A stretch of 64,000 bases of DNA from Acanthacorydalis orientalis (GCA_034766995.1 CM068313.1:11401012-11465011); one strand, 5' to 3'; positions 11,985-23,770 are shown, counted from the first letter of the stretch. The notes: generated by a model not told the origin, from the sequence alone. Made by a program: numbers and translations.

Positions 11985-12350
11985 TTATGTGTAATCCCAT
12001 TGACACATTTTTGGCGGTCTTATCCTTTTGGATCAACTGAATGTCTTCTTCGCTTCTCTTAGGTTGGTATGAAAATAATTACGGTTTTGTATATGAATTT
12101 GAAGGTCATGAACTGCAATTATTTTTCTACCAACCTAATAGTTTCAATACGTATGCTCCTCGATAAGATGTTGAATACTGATTTTAAATTTGATTTATTT
12201 TACACTACATAAATTAGATTTGAAATCAGTTTTAATTATCTATGCATAGATGTCACACACATTGAAACTAGTAGTGTATAACAGACATTTATCTGATTCA
12301 AAAGGATGAAAACTACCAGGATAACGTATTAAACTTTTACTTTAAATCTG
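11985..12350. repeat. Foldback family B, copy 3, split by an 80-bp MITE
   Basis: Left arm TGTGTAATCCCATTGACACA and TCCTTTTGGATCAACTGAAT, interrupted at 12059-12138, then TAGTTTCAATACGTATG; right arm ATTGAAACTAGTAGTG, TCTGATTCAAAAGGATGAAA and GGATAACGTATTAAAC. Confidence 0.65.
12059..12138. mobile_element. 80-bp mariner MITE (MADE1-like), copy 1
   Basis: Exactly 80 bp, from TTAGGTTGGTATGAAAATAA to the complement-type end CTACCAACCTAA, with inverted ends of about 28 bp. The termini match the cecropia/Hsmar1 group and the element at 36481. The right flank is TA; the left TA has been lost. It sits inside one arm of a family B foldback copy (about 11990-12350) and splits its conserved hairpin, so it is younger than that copy. 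Confidence 0.85.
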
Positions 12351-12763
12351 TTTAGAAATATGAAATTTGTATATAGTTCAAAAAAAAATATTTTCAAAAA
12401 TATAAAAAGAAAATAATGTAACAAATGACTATATATAGTGTTAAGGACATGTTTAGAACAATGTACATCGGGTTATATTTGTAAATAAGCGCAGTATTTC
12501 TTTTAAAATAATAATTTATAATATATGACGTATCGTTTGTGATTTATAATGCTAAAAAAAGTAATCAATGTACATTTTCAAATAGCATACACACTTAATT
12601 TCTTATTAGTAGAATAAAAAATATTAGTTTTTTATTCTTGTTTAGATTTAAAATATTTGTTGATAATTTTCGATAACAAAATCATAAATAAAATTTAATT
12701 TGCAAATTTTTGTGTGAATAGTTGAATATTTATATTCTGTGCTTTACTGTGAATAAAATAATA

Positions 12764-12768
<5 letters not shown>

Positions 12769-12819
<51 letters not shown>
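12769..12819. repeat. (TA)n microsatellite
   Basis: TA run inside the PNT intron. Confidence 0.95.
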
Positions 12820-12822
<3 letters not shown>

Positions 12823-12999
12823 TATGAATAAATGAATCGTATAATTCAATCAGATAATAATTACGTATATAAGCCAGATAGAAAAATGCACGGGTAGCGC
12901 CATGTTCTACGACATTCATTGCATCACAATGTCTCCAAGAATCCAAAAAGGTGTGTGTATGAGTGTGTGGAGTGTGTTAAGATGCTAGTACACACAATA

Positions 13000-14345
13000 C
13001 AAATTAATGGTTTCTATTAGGCAAGGTGTGGTGTGTCTTTTGCGTTGTAGGCACGCATAATTTCCGTGTTTATTTTTATACGGTTTTTTTCCGAAGGTCA
13101 GTGTTCGTATCTTTGGGTGGGCGCGCAGTACCATTTTTGGAAAAACAGATCCTATTTGATATTGTATATAATTTCTATTCTTATTATTATTATTTAAATG
13201 AGAGTTCGGATTCCGGATCGATGATCACATATTTAATAAGGAATTTGATTTACAAAAAGTTATTTATGAAATAATGACTGAAATGAAGTTAATAAATTTG
13301 TATGCACGACTGAAATTTGGTTAAATAAATTCAGTGTGAACTCTAGTCATTTTGTATATGTTTTCCTTTTAAATGAAATTCTCTTTAATTCAGAATTACT
13401 CTGATTAAAAAAATATTATATAATCGACTTGACTCGTGCGATACAAAAATAAAAAAAAGTTTATCAGGAATTGAAACGTACTTTCTGATTTTTTGTTTGC
13501 AGAATGTATGTGTTCAGTCTATGTTAAATAAGAGAAAAAAAAATCAAACATATATACATATAAACGATTGTATGTCTGATCGAAACGTTTTCCACAGGGC
13601 TATAAATTCTTAACGCATTCTTATACAGTACGCATATCATTATTTCCTCGATATAGTATGATATGTAAATAGGAATGAATATAGCGCGCTACCAGTGAAA
13701 CGTAATACACATAAATCTTGAGAGCTCGCATCGAACGCAACGCGTTCAAGAAATGAAGAAGCATGCCAATAGACCACCAATGGTTAAGTTCATTTCTTTA
13801 TGCAACGAATTTGCATGCTCGAGAAATGTGCATTTTTGTATTAACGCAATACATACATTCATTTATGTTTTGAGAAAGAATGTATACACGCGCGTGAGAA
13901 ATTTATATAATATCCATATAATCATAAATAAAAGTGGTAGAATGAAAGTTACTGATCGCTATTGTAAAAATGTAACAAATGGTTTAACAACTTGCATTTT
14001 TTTTTAATAAACAAGCATTATATACATCAAGTACTTAAGTTCAATACTTATGAATATACTTAAATTCATATTGACTATGAAATAATATTTGATAAAGTAG
14101 AGTCAAAGATCGAAGATCAGTGATAAATACGTACAGTAATCATATATGTAGATAGATTTGCATGTATAATATCAATTTTTTCTTTCGTCGAAAGATAATA
14201 AATAAGAATAAATGGCGGTGTTATCTTGTAATTTACACTAAAAAAAAATAACAAGACGTGGCGTTTCAAATCGTGGTCATAGGTCATTGGCCAGAAACTT
14301 AGTGTCCATTGTTTCTTGTGTGAACGGAATATTTAAATATTTGCT
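13000..14345. promoter_or_regulatory. Candidate intronic enhancer of the Ets98B-like gene
   Basis: Unique, CpG-bearing sequence inside the PNT intron. Visible sites include a perfect POU octamer ATTTGCAT (13809-13816), CCACCAATGG (13785), GGTCATAGGTCATTGG with a nuclear-receptor half site (14275), and CCATTGTT, a SOX-type site (14307). The open frames of 82 and 84 codons show no domain. Confidence 0.25.
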
Positions 14346-14798
14346 TTTAAAAAACATACATATTTGGAATAAGGACTAAAAATCACGTGCGGTAACAGTT
14401 GATTACTTCATTTATGTAAATATGGCTTTATGTACGGATGGCTCAGAAGTCAATCAGCATAAGTCATTAAAAACAAACATAGAGAAATCAAAGTTTTAGT
14501 AAACGAAATTTAAATGTCATGATCCCTTTTTATCTGTCGTCTACTGGAATATTTATTAACTAATAATTATCACATTGTCTTCGTTACATATTAAAGAATG
14601 AATTGGTGTTGAATCACTCATGTATCATGACGTTTCAATGTGCGACTGACAGAAACTAACAATTATTGTTACAAAATATTGAAAATCCAATTCTTAATTT
14701 AACTGTAATGTGTGTTGTTTTGATATTTGCAGAATTATTTATACTTTAAAATGTTGGAATAAAATAGAGTTTTAATGAGTTTCGATTCAGTTCTGAGC

Positions 14799-14822
14799 TA
14801 TATATATATATATATATATATA
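14799..14822. repeat. (TA)n microsatellite
   Basis: Short TA run inside the PNT intron. Confidence 0.9.
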
Positions 14823-14823
14823 T

Positions 14824-15874
14824 GTACAAAAAGTATTTAGATTTGATATGTGAATATACAATATTCTTGTAAAGGCTGTAAAGTCTGGAAAATTATATTT
14901 TCTCCACTTTAAAATCTCGTTTCTTTTTTTAGAGAAAGTTTTAAAAAATTAATACTTTTCATTTATTGAAGAAGTGACTATGTATTCGAAATTAAGAAAC
15001 AAAATTATAAAAAACTGGTATGTGAATATATAATTTTTTGTTAAGATTGTAAATTTTGGAATTAAATTATTTTTTTATGTTAATATCACTGCTTTTTCCT
15101 GTTGAAAAATTTGAAAAATTATAATATTTTATTCACACAATGACCACAAATTCAAAATCAAGTAAAAAAATTAAAACTGGTATGTGAATATACAGTATTT
15201 TGTGAATGAAACGCGGAACACTTGAATAACATTTTTATTAAAGTACCTAAACCTTTAATTCTTTAATTATTTATCGAGATTTTATAGAATCGATCTTATT
15301 TTTTTCAGATATTTTCCATGATTAATAGACAAAAAGATTGTTATCTCAATTATATTTTTTTCTTAACATTGTGGTTAAATTCAGTTTTATAAATGGATTT
15401 TAATTCTCTACGAATCGTAAATAGAAATCAAGAAAAAAATTATTGTAATAAAAAAATAAATACTGTATTTAAGTTTACTTCTTCTATGTTAAAGAATTAA
15501 AATATTTTTTGTAATTTATTAGAGATGTGTAAAAAAAACAATTCGTTCAAATCTTACAGAAATCAATTGTACCATTTTTAAAAATAATATCATTACGTCA
15601 AGTTATTACTCGTTACTGGAAAATATTTTGTTTGTAATGGTAATATTTATATTTAATTAAGTTATTTAGTTAACCAATGTTTTAACTGTTTGTGTTTAAC
15701 AAACAATGTTTTGAAGTATTCCAGATTGAATACTTAAACAACGTCGCTTTCAATTTAAAACTCAAATTTAAATTCGATTTTGAGTCATTGTTTACTTGTG
15801 AGTTGAATATTGATTCATATTTTAATTTATTAGTTTGTTTGCTATAGTTTTTATTTATTTGATTTTGAACTCAC
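14824..15874. other. Intron sequence with a weak internal repeat
   Basis: The phrase GGTATGTGAATATA recurs three times (about 14848 as ATATGTGAATATA, 15016 and 15178), each followed by a (TT)TTG-TAA-type run, spaced about 165 bp. This is a decayed tandem repeat of unknown origin. Confidence 0.45.
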
Positions 15875-16961
15875 CCGGAGAGATTCCTAGCGTTGCGCAT
15901 GTATTATCAACATCTTTCCTCATTTGCTCAATAGCTAATGAAAGCACTGGTTCGATCCCTTCACGTGTTAATTCCTCATGACACGAAGACATCAACAGAT
16001 CTTCCCCCTGTCTTACACTTTCTCCTTCACCAGTTCCGTTCGATCCATTCTCCGGCCTCCTCTGTTGTGTATTATTATCCGGTTCTTCCATTTTTATACT
16101 ATCTACAAAACCTGTGACGAGATCACCGAAATCGAACGGTCTCAAGTTATATTTCTTCTGGAAGCTCGTATCTCTCAAAACTTCTCGGAGCAATTGATAA
16201 TCGTCTCTCTTCTTCACTTCTTTCGTTTCGATACCAATAAAAGATTGGTATATACTGTCTGGAACTTGTCTCGAAGTTAAACTCTCAGGAGATAATTGTC
16301 CGTTGAAATTATCCCTGAAAGGACTCTGTGCTGTATGCGGAGAAAAATTCCCTTGCGGCGAGAACGGATCTTGATAAGTGGTATTCGTTCCGAACTTCTC
16401 AGCCTCGAACGATTTTTGTATAAATCGAAAATCTTCAAGACTTTCCTGCAAATCTAACGTGTTCTCGTGTTTGATTTGATGTGCAGGTGAAACGGACTGT
16501 GGGTAAATCGGCGATGAGTGGTTCGAGTACGACGTACACGAACTTGGTGGCGAGATTGGTGCACTCAAAGGGAAATTCGGTGTCAGGTACTGATTTGTAT
16601 TTGGCTCTTCTTTTAAAACTATTAAAAGCGGCGAGTGCTGTTGTTGAAACGAACCGTATATATTCTTTGCTGCTATATCTTCGAAAATATTATCTTTCGA
16701 GTCTAATGGCGGCGAGTTCGGATAGAACGATGTGTATATTTGTGGCGGTTTGATGTTTTTCGTGTTTGTGTCGAAAGACGCTCCGAACATAGACGGCGGA
16801 GAGGACGTGTACAATAACGTCGATGGAGACAGAGGGAAGTCTGCGTCGTTTTGACCTCCTGGAGGCGATGGAGGTAATAATGACAGATCAAAACTGTCTG
16901 CTGCGAATGCACTGTAGTCACACGGTGGCGTGTAACCTGCCGATGGTACTGTCTGTGGCAT
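15875..16961 (-). CDS. Ets98B: ETS transcription factor (SPDEF/Ets98B-like), first coding exon
   Basis: This exon encodes 362 residues plus one base of the next codon. Residues 1-60 are rich in Pro, Ser and Asp (SLLPPSPPGG at 27-36), and the middle is a Ser/Pro/Asn/Gln-rich stretch that looks disordered. Residues 251-292 form a more ordered block (REVLRDTSFQKKYNLRPFDF). Residues 341-362 (LSLAIEQMRKDVDNTCATLG then ISP) are the start of a PNT domain. Three sumoylation-type motifs are visible: LKEE at 116, IKHE at 163 and IKME at 289. The ATG directly follows a good splice acceptor (ctcttacag), so an upstream 5' UTR exon is expected. The exon ends at CCGG before the donor gtgagt. Proteins of this family are nuclear sequence-specific regulators. 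The ETS family is clear from the PNT domain; the Ets98B/SPDEF assignment rests on PNT similarity recalled from memory, without an alignment. Confidence 0.88.
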
Positions 16962-16963
16962 CT

Positions 16964-17984
16964 GTAAGAGAATTAAATAGTTTTAGTAAAAAATAATATC
17001 ATATTAACACATTATAGTTAAATATTTTCATGCCTTTATTCAGTGCAGTTCACTCAAAATCTTTCAGCAAGGATTCTTATTTTCAAATAATTGTATTTTT
17101 ATTGCATATTATTAGAAATATATTCAATCTGCAATAGTGCTTTTATTATATTATCATAGAACTTTTCAAGACATTTATGAAAGTTATTCTTAAGAACAGT
17201 CTCTAAGAAATCAGTCGCAGTTAACTTAATATGATTCACTGTCGTCGAAATAGGTGGTTTTGATTTTCAATTTTAGTTTAGTGAATAAAAATAGTTATAA
17301 TATGACAAATCAGGGTAATGATGAGGATTCTTAAAAATGATAATACCTTAGGATGACAAATATTCATTAGAAACAGCGGCTATGACCCAAGATATTATCA
17401 TGCAAGAAAAACCGATTGCTTTGATCTTGATACTATGAACAAACTCTTCGAATAACTGAGTCTTAAGGAATAGACAATTTAAGCGAGATCAAACTTTCTT
17501 GGTTTATTAAATCAAATCGATTTTTGAACCAGAATATGTAATTTTAATTTTTTAAAGAATATTCAAATATGAAACTTTCTCATCTTTATCTAATTTCTTA
17601 ATTACTTAAGATGCAGTGAAAAATATTAATCTAATTTACAATAAAAACGTATGTTAAGTTGATTTATACATGATTTTTTCTTCTTCAAAATTCCGATAGA
17701 AAACAATCAATGAGAAACAATATTAATTTAATTATACAAAAGTTAAAATGGATAAAACTTTAGAATATAATTATTATTTTAATTGAGAACTTTTTTCACA
17801 TTTTATAGGTACAAAGTTAGCTTCATATGACAGTATACGGATTATTGTAACGCCTAAAAATTCAGAATTATTTTACATTGATGACTACTGTTCTAAAAAA
17901 ATTAAAAAAATTGAATTGATTAAAGAATACATGTACTTTTTTGTATTGATTTTTGGTACCATGAAATTTATTTAACATATTTTG
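16964..17984 (-). other. Intron upstream of the ATG exon, nothing recognised
   Basis: The acceptor at 16962-16963 closes this intron. AT-rich unique sequence; no upstream exon is visible near it. Confidence 0.5.
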
Positions 17985-18205
17985 TAAGTTGTATGGTCTT
18001 AATGGATTTGATCCTTGTGAATCACATGAGTCTGTTTTCCACGAATGTTTCCTGCCCTTGCACCAGTTTTTATAGCTGTAGATAACTTATCTACAGCTAT
18101 TTGAAAGTGATATAAACGCCGAAACTAGTCGTGGGAGAAAAATAATCATATGATTTATAAGGTCCAAGTCTACAACGGAATTGTATGTATAAAAATTAAT
18201 TTTAA
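17985..18205. repeat. Foldback family B, copy 4
   Basis: TGTGAATCACATGAGTCTGT at the left; GCCGAAACTAGTCGTGGGAG at 18117-18136. A perfect hairpin of 14-bp arms and a 1-nt loop sits at 18072-18100. Confidence 0.65.
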
Positions 18206-18666
18206 TATTAATTTATAGGTTATGTATACAAGCATCAAACAATAATGTTGAAAAATCTACAAATTAATTTAAACGCCCATTGTAAAATAATTCATAGATT
18301 ATTTAATGAAGATTAATAAGATAGACACACTTACATATATATTTTTCGCATTAAACTTTATAAATTCACCATAATTCAACAATCCTAACACATTTATATT
18401 AAATAACATCTAGGAACTTACTTCAATCAAGTTAATCTCGAAATAACTACTACTATAATTGTAACTCGAAGTTTTGTACTAAACTAATTTAAAAGATAAA
18501 AAAACTTTTGCAATAAACTGATAATGTATGTCATATTTTTACACGAAATGATTTCTGCGTAGAATTTTTCTTTTATTCGACTTAATCACTGTACTATTTG
18601 TGGTATTGAAACTAAATATGACGTTTCATATTGTGGTAAGATAATTTTGGAATCTTAATTTTTTTG

Positions 18667-18667
<1 letters not shown>

Positions 18668-18722
<55 letters not shown>
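18668..18722. repeat. (TA)n(GA)n compound microsatellite
   Basis: About 36 bp TA followed by about 20 bp GA. Confidence 0.95.
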
Positions 18723-18929
18723 GTTATTATACATTAATAAAATTACACAATTTCAGAAAAAAATATTGCAATCAGTTCATTCCTTCGGTATCAATAGATC
18801 TAGACTCATTTAATAATCATTGATAGTAAATTAATAACATCTGATGAGGTTAAAAAACTAAAATAAAGTGTTTACACAGACGTACAGCAAGTTAAATTCT
18901 GATATAAATACTGATTTAATCACAATATA

Positions 18930-19200
18930 GATTTTTTGCTCTAGAGATAAATTCACATTCACAAATGAGTTTTTCAACCCTTCACGATTCAAAAAAAAAA
19001 AACATTTTATATAATTAAAAATGATCATCGTTTTTTTTTGTATTTCAACGGTCTGAGGATGATTGTATGGCTATCAAAATTCGCATAACACACAAGTCGT
19101 ACATTATTCACATTCGCAACAATCAAAAATGATCAGCAATTAATTATTTAACATTTTTGACCAGAATACTTTTTCTGAGATTTGTGCGGGAGTGAAAAAA
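18930..19200. repeat. Foldback family A, near-complete copy
   Basis: Left end AAATTCACATTCACAAATGA, central GGTCTGAGGATGATTGTATG, then CAATCAAAAATGATCAGCAA and a right end of the GGAGTGAAAAAATAA type. Confidence 0.6.
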
Positions 19201-19826
19201 TAATTAATGATTAAGATTTTAGGATACAGGTTATTTAGAATTCAAAATAAATTCTACTACTCTATGTGATTACTAACAATTAATTCTGTATTCTATTCTG
19301 AAGATTAAAAGAATGTGTATACAAGAAATTGTAGTTTTAAATATAATATGTAAAATAGTTCTGTAAATTGAACAATAATCCGTGTATGATTTATTAAATA
19401 ATTTATGTAAAAAAAGTCGAACAGCTGAACTAATTTCGCTGACGAAAGACAATAGACAGAGATATCTAAAATTAGTCATGTCTGTCAAAGAAATGTGCAA
19501 TACAGATTTAAAGCGACAACACTTTCGAGTACTTTAAATGTTATTTCTTCATTGAAAGAATTTTTATGAAAAATAAATTCCCACGCGTCGATATTAATAA
19601 CTGTGTTACTAAGTATTTACCTTTAGAAACATAACGTCTACGGGTAAACATTTTGATTCCACGAATAATCCATAATGTAAACAATTTCAAAAATATTGGT
19701 ATATTTTCTGCATAAGCAGTCGATGCTTCACAGCATCTGGTTTATATCGAATAAGTTTTTATAAGATTCGGACGGGATTTTTTCTTCTGATAGCAATTAT
19801 GAATTTAGAAAAATATACACACTATA

Positions 19827-19829
<3 letters not shown>

Positions 19830-19857
<28 letters not shown>

Positions 19858-19876
19858 GTTTATATATATATATATA
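19830..19876. repeat. Interrupted (TA)n microsatellite
   Basis: Two TA runs separated by TGTT. Confidence 0.9.
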
Positions 19877-20524
19877 AATTATTTATTTAATTGTATGGTT
19901 TACATTTATTTTAAGCGCACAAACATTAGTGTAACATTTAAAAATTATTTATGAAAAGATTATATAATATTAATTATTCATTAAACAAACAATTAAATAT
20001 TAGAAAGATTCTGACGTTTCAATACGGAGTTATTGTATTCTTGTTAATATTTTATAGATGCTGTATAAAAAATAATTATCTTATTTATTTTATTTTCAAT
20101 TACAGTTTATTATACTTATTAAATGTATATTACGTTTCGTGTCCATTTTCCTATTCAATCAATAAACATTTTAATTAATTTTTATTTTAATCTACTCTAT
20201 ACAGAATTTTTATGGATAAAATGGTCCAAAAAAATATTCTTAATTTATATTTACACTAAGTGAACAATTAAAAAATATAATTTGTGAAAGTGAATCTAGG
20301 CACAGAGCCAGACAGATATGATTTGTGTTTTAAAACATTTTTTTCTATTCCATGCATTTTTTTTTCATTGGGTCGTAAGTTGTAATGCTTTCAGAAAAAC
20401 TTCAAAAATAATTCTGTTAGAAAAATCTTACTGATGATAATTTAGGGTCGACTGATACATGTGTCTTGCAATGTCAAAGTCTGACATTGCATCATTTAAC
20501 TATTGTAGAAATTATCCGCAATAA

Positions 20525-20825
20525 TTAAATACGACACAGACAACCTGAATTGCCGGTACAAGAGACCGAAGTTGCTCGTTGTCGACCTCGAGGCCGACCA
20601 TTGTTAACGGTTGTACTCAGCTGAACTGGCTAGAGGCCGCATTTCCAGCTTGCGCCTGGAGCACCCTAGTCCAATGGTTTCCCTCGATATGAAATATCAA
20701 AAGCTCCAAGTACCATCATGACAGTCTGATTGTGACTGATGAAACAAGAGCACCTCGGTGCTGAGTAAAGAAAGCCCTGCTGCCACAAAGTAGCAGAACT
20801 GTGGTTATTTTATGTCACAGTAATC
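20525..20825. other. GC-rich island of unknown nature
   Basis: About 300 bp with far higher GC than its surroundings, including GTCGACCTCGAGGCCGACCA and CTTGCGCCTGGAGCACCCTA. One plus-strand stretch is open for about 45 codons (LYSAELARGRISSLRLEHPS). The 3' part, CTGATGAAACAAGAGCACCT then CGGTGCTGAG, can fold into a small hairpin. It could be a fragment of a retroelement or a non-coding exon; I do not recognise it. Confidence 0.35.
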
Positions 20826-21249
20826 ATAAGCAAATAACTTAAAAGACATTAACAAAATGATCGTTGCATGAATTCAATTGTAGAAATAAAAATAAGTTAT
20901 ATTAATATTACATTCATTTAAATTCAAAGATAGATATCTTAAATGTAAAAATATTCAAAGTCGTTAACGAAAACAATACATCTTTTGAAGTATAAAATGT
21001 TTAAACAAAAGTATACTAAATTATGTGCACAGACCATGAATTTTTTAAAAATAATGCTATTTATAATTTATTTAATAATCAAAAGGCAAAACTACTCATT
21101 ATATTTACTTTTTCTTTAAAAAACTTAAGTTTAAATCTTTTTTTCTTTTAGTACACATTTCTTAACCTCACATATTTCTCCTCGATGCACTATTTTTTTA
21201 TAACAATAGAAACTTTATAATTTTATACATTTTTTATCAATCACTTTAA

Positions 21250-21252
<3 letters not shown>

Positions 21253-21289
<37 letters not shown>
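21253..21289. repeat. (TA)n microsatellite
   Basis: Pure TA run. Confidence 0.95.
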
Positions 21290-21295
<6 letters not shown>

Positions 21296-21337
21296 ATTAT
21301 AAAAAAGTTTACAGGTAAATGGAAGTACAAGACTATT

Positions 21338-21431
<94 letters not shown>
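21338..21431. repeat. (CA)n(TA)n compound microsatellite
   Basis: About ten CA units then about 74 bp of TA. Confidence 0.95.
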
Positions 21432-21434
<3 letters not shown>

Positions 21435-21600
21435 AATCAGCTATTTTTGTAATTTATTTTTAATTTTAATGACGTTTGTATTCAATTTAGACATATTGAA
21501 CATTAAAAAATATGAATTGAGTTAATGAAATATTTTTAATTAACTATAAAAACACTTTATATATTAATGATTTGTATTTTATTGCTATTTTTTTAATTAC

Positions 21601-21679
<79 letters not shown>
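21601..21679. repeat. (TA)n microsatellite
   Basis: Nearly pure TA, one early interruption. Confidence 0.95.
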
Positions 21680-21684
<5 letters not shown>

Positions 21685-22143
21685 TTCATAAATATGTTTA
21701 GCTTATTGCGATGTTTGAAACTTTTTTATTTACTCAAAAATTTTGTTTTGAAAATATATAAACGACAAGTTTTTATATTTATACTTTTCAATGTCTGTTA
21801 ATTTAATAACATGATCTTTAAAGTTATGTCACGAAAAATTAGTTTTAACGGAAGTTGAGATTTTGTTAATAGAATATATATTCAAATTATATTTATATTT
21901 ATTAAACAACAATTGTATAAAAATATCCTCCAAGGCTTTTCCAATAAAAGTTAATAATTTTGTCTGTCGGTCGTTTAGATTCGTTGTCTTTTACATTAAT
22001 AAATATGTTAATAAACGGGATCTGAACAGATAACCAGTAGTCGAAACACTATTTAAGATATCCGCATTGTTTTTGCATCACGTATAAAACTAAACTTGTT
22101 CACACATCAAGAACTACTGAAACCCACCAGTAAATTCGTCAAT

Positions 22144-22159
22144 ATATACATACATACAT

Positions 22160-22204
<45 letters not shown>
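22144..22204. repeat. (TACA)n(TA)n compound microsatellite
   Basis: TACA units, one GATA variant, then TA. Confidence 0.9.
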
Positions 22205-22211
<7 letters not shown>

Positions 22212-22459
22212 TAAATATTGAAATATTTCTGCAATGATTTTTACGGAATCTAATCAGAGGTCATATAACTTTTTTCTTTTTTAAAAAATTAGCATTCTTT
22301 TTTCATAAGATTAAGTGTAAATGATTGATACGATATTTGAAACGTTAGAATCATTACAAGTAATTTAAAAAGTAAACAAGACTTTAGACATTCTAAATAT
22401 CAACAAAAAAAAAACATACAGAAACATCCTGTTATTTATCAGTTATTTTGCTTTCACTA

Positions 22460-22463
22460 ATAT

Positions 22464-22530
<67 letters not shown>

Positions 22531-22545
22531 CAGGTGTATATATAT
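22460..22545. repeat. (TACA)n(CA)n(TA)n compound microsatellite
   Basis: TACA, CA and TA blocks in that order, the same order as at 22144 and 34153. Confidence 0.9.
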
Positions 22546-22968
22546 ACAAAATATGAAAGAATCGTATAAATATTTTGCACTGTTTATATAACAAAACCAA
22601 TGTTACTACATTTTCAAAGTAAACATATCATAAATGTAAACGAATTTTCTCTCAATGAAGGTAATATAGACATATCTTTTGATTTGATTTGTCTCATTTT
22701 TATATATTATTTCATATCGAAACATTTTTTATATGGATACATTTCAGATAGAATCATTATAGTGCATCAGTATTGAAAAGAATAAATACTTGGAAATATG
22801 TTATGGATCGATAGAAAAATAATAAGATTTTACGAGAAATTAGATATATCTTTCATATTAACCAATTCAATTTTCTGTATTCTAGACTTTTCTTTACCTT
22901 ATCGCTCTGAAGATTTGTGGTAGTGTTCAATAATTTAGTGACAAGACTGATACAAAATCTATCAAAAA

Positions 22969-23460
22969 AGCGTAAAAAATAATCAATGCCCTTAAACTGA
23001 ACCAATCATAACTCTTTTTTAAATTAAGACTTTCACATTGTTTTTGGATTTTGAAGTGTCAACCTTAATATTTAAAAACACTATATATCTTGACTAAGCA
23101 GTCGACATAACCTCACAAAACAGTATCGAGGACGATGGCGTCCGAAAAGCAGCATATTAGACATTTTATACTTTTCGCATTCTAGTTGAAAAAAAATGCT
23201 TCCAAAGTCGCGAGCATGATTTTTTCAGCTATAAGGGAAGGTGTGGTGACACATAAAAAAAGCGAAAGTAATAAAAAATGGTAGAAATTTGAAAACGCAT
23301 TACGATTTCATCGACTCAAAGCCGCCATTTTTTCGACAAGCGAATCGTCAGTTACTCGACAGATGGAATAAAGTTATAAAAAATAATGGGAGATATTTTG
23401 AGGATTGAAATTTATTCCATTTTCCGTAAATAAACATTCATTTTCTGTACTTTGTACACC
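22969..23460 (+). mobile_element. Internally deleted mariner, copy C3
   Basis: A roughly 492-bp element of the same family. The right end is the complement of TAGGTGTACAAAGTACAG with TA following; the left end is decayed. It contains the transposase relic described at 23135-23408. Confidence 0.75.
23135..23408 (+). pseudogene. Mariner transposase relic, N-terminus fused to C-terminus
   Basis: Starts MASEKQHIRHFILFAF, then a stop, then LKKNASKVASMIFSAI, which matches the first helix-turn-helix of mariner transposases. After about 45 codons the reading frame drifts. The end, QLLDRWNKVIKNNGRYFED and TGA, is the family's usual C-terminus. At about 274 bp it is far shorter than the usual 1 kb, and the whole catalytic domain is missing, so it cannot encode an active enzyme. 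The same junction is seen in the copy at 741-1242, which suggests that the deletion product itself was amplified. Confidence 0.75.
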
Positions 23461-23564
23461 TAATAAAATCTATAAATAAAATATAATGTAATTTAAAATA
23501 ATGCGAGTTTAAATATTTAATTTTACAGTTGTTTCATTTGAAAACATATTCTCACTAGTGATTT

Positions 23565-23770
23565 TCTTCTCATTTATAGTCTTAGTTTAAATTTTTTTCA
23601 CATGAAAAATGGACAATAAATGACTATTGAGCATTTTTGATTGTTACTACGTGTAAACATGAATCATAAATTATTAATAATTAATTATAAATCATTTTTG
23701 ATAAGAAAACTTTTTAAGATTTGCGGAGAAATGAAAAAATCTCTTGTGAAAGTCAGAATGTTTTTTCGTT
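23565..23770. repeat. Foldback family A, deleted copy
   Basis: Starts near a TTGAGCATTTTTGATTGTTA block and ends with a GCGGAGAAATGAAAAAATC and TTGTGAAAGT terminus; the hairpin motif is missing. Confidence 0.45.

Larger units (their letters stand above)
11190..15874 (-). other. Intron between the two Ets98B-like coding exons
   Basis: The intron starts gtgagt and ends ttattgcag on the minus strand, with phase 1 at both exon edges. It holds a family B foldback copy interrupted by an 80-bp MITE, two TA arrays and, at about 13.0-14.35 kb, a stretch of unique sequence with several CpGs. Confidence 0.85.

Noticed and set aside
15948..15959. GGTTCGATCC resembling a tRNA B box
   Set aside because: Lies inside the Ets coding exon and no A box or cloverleaf surrounds it.
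15978..16921. Open frames on the plus strand and in other minus frames over the Ets exon
   Set aside because: Shadows of the real coding frame, which has the acceptor, donor, phase and PNT continuity.
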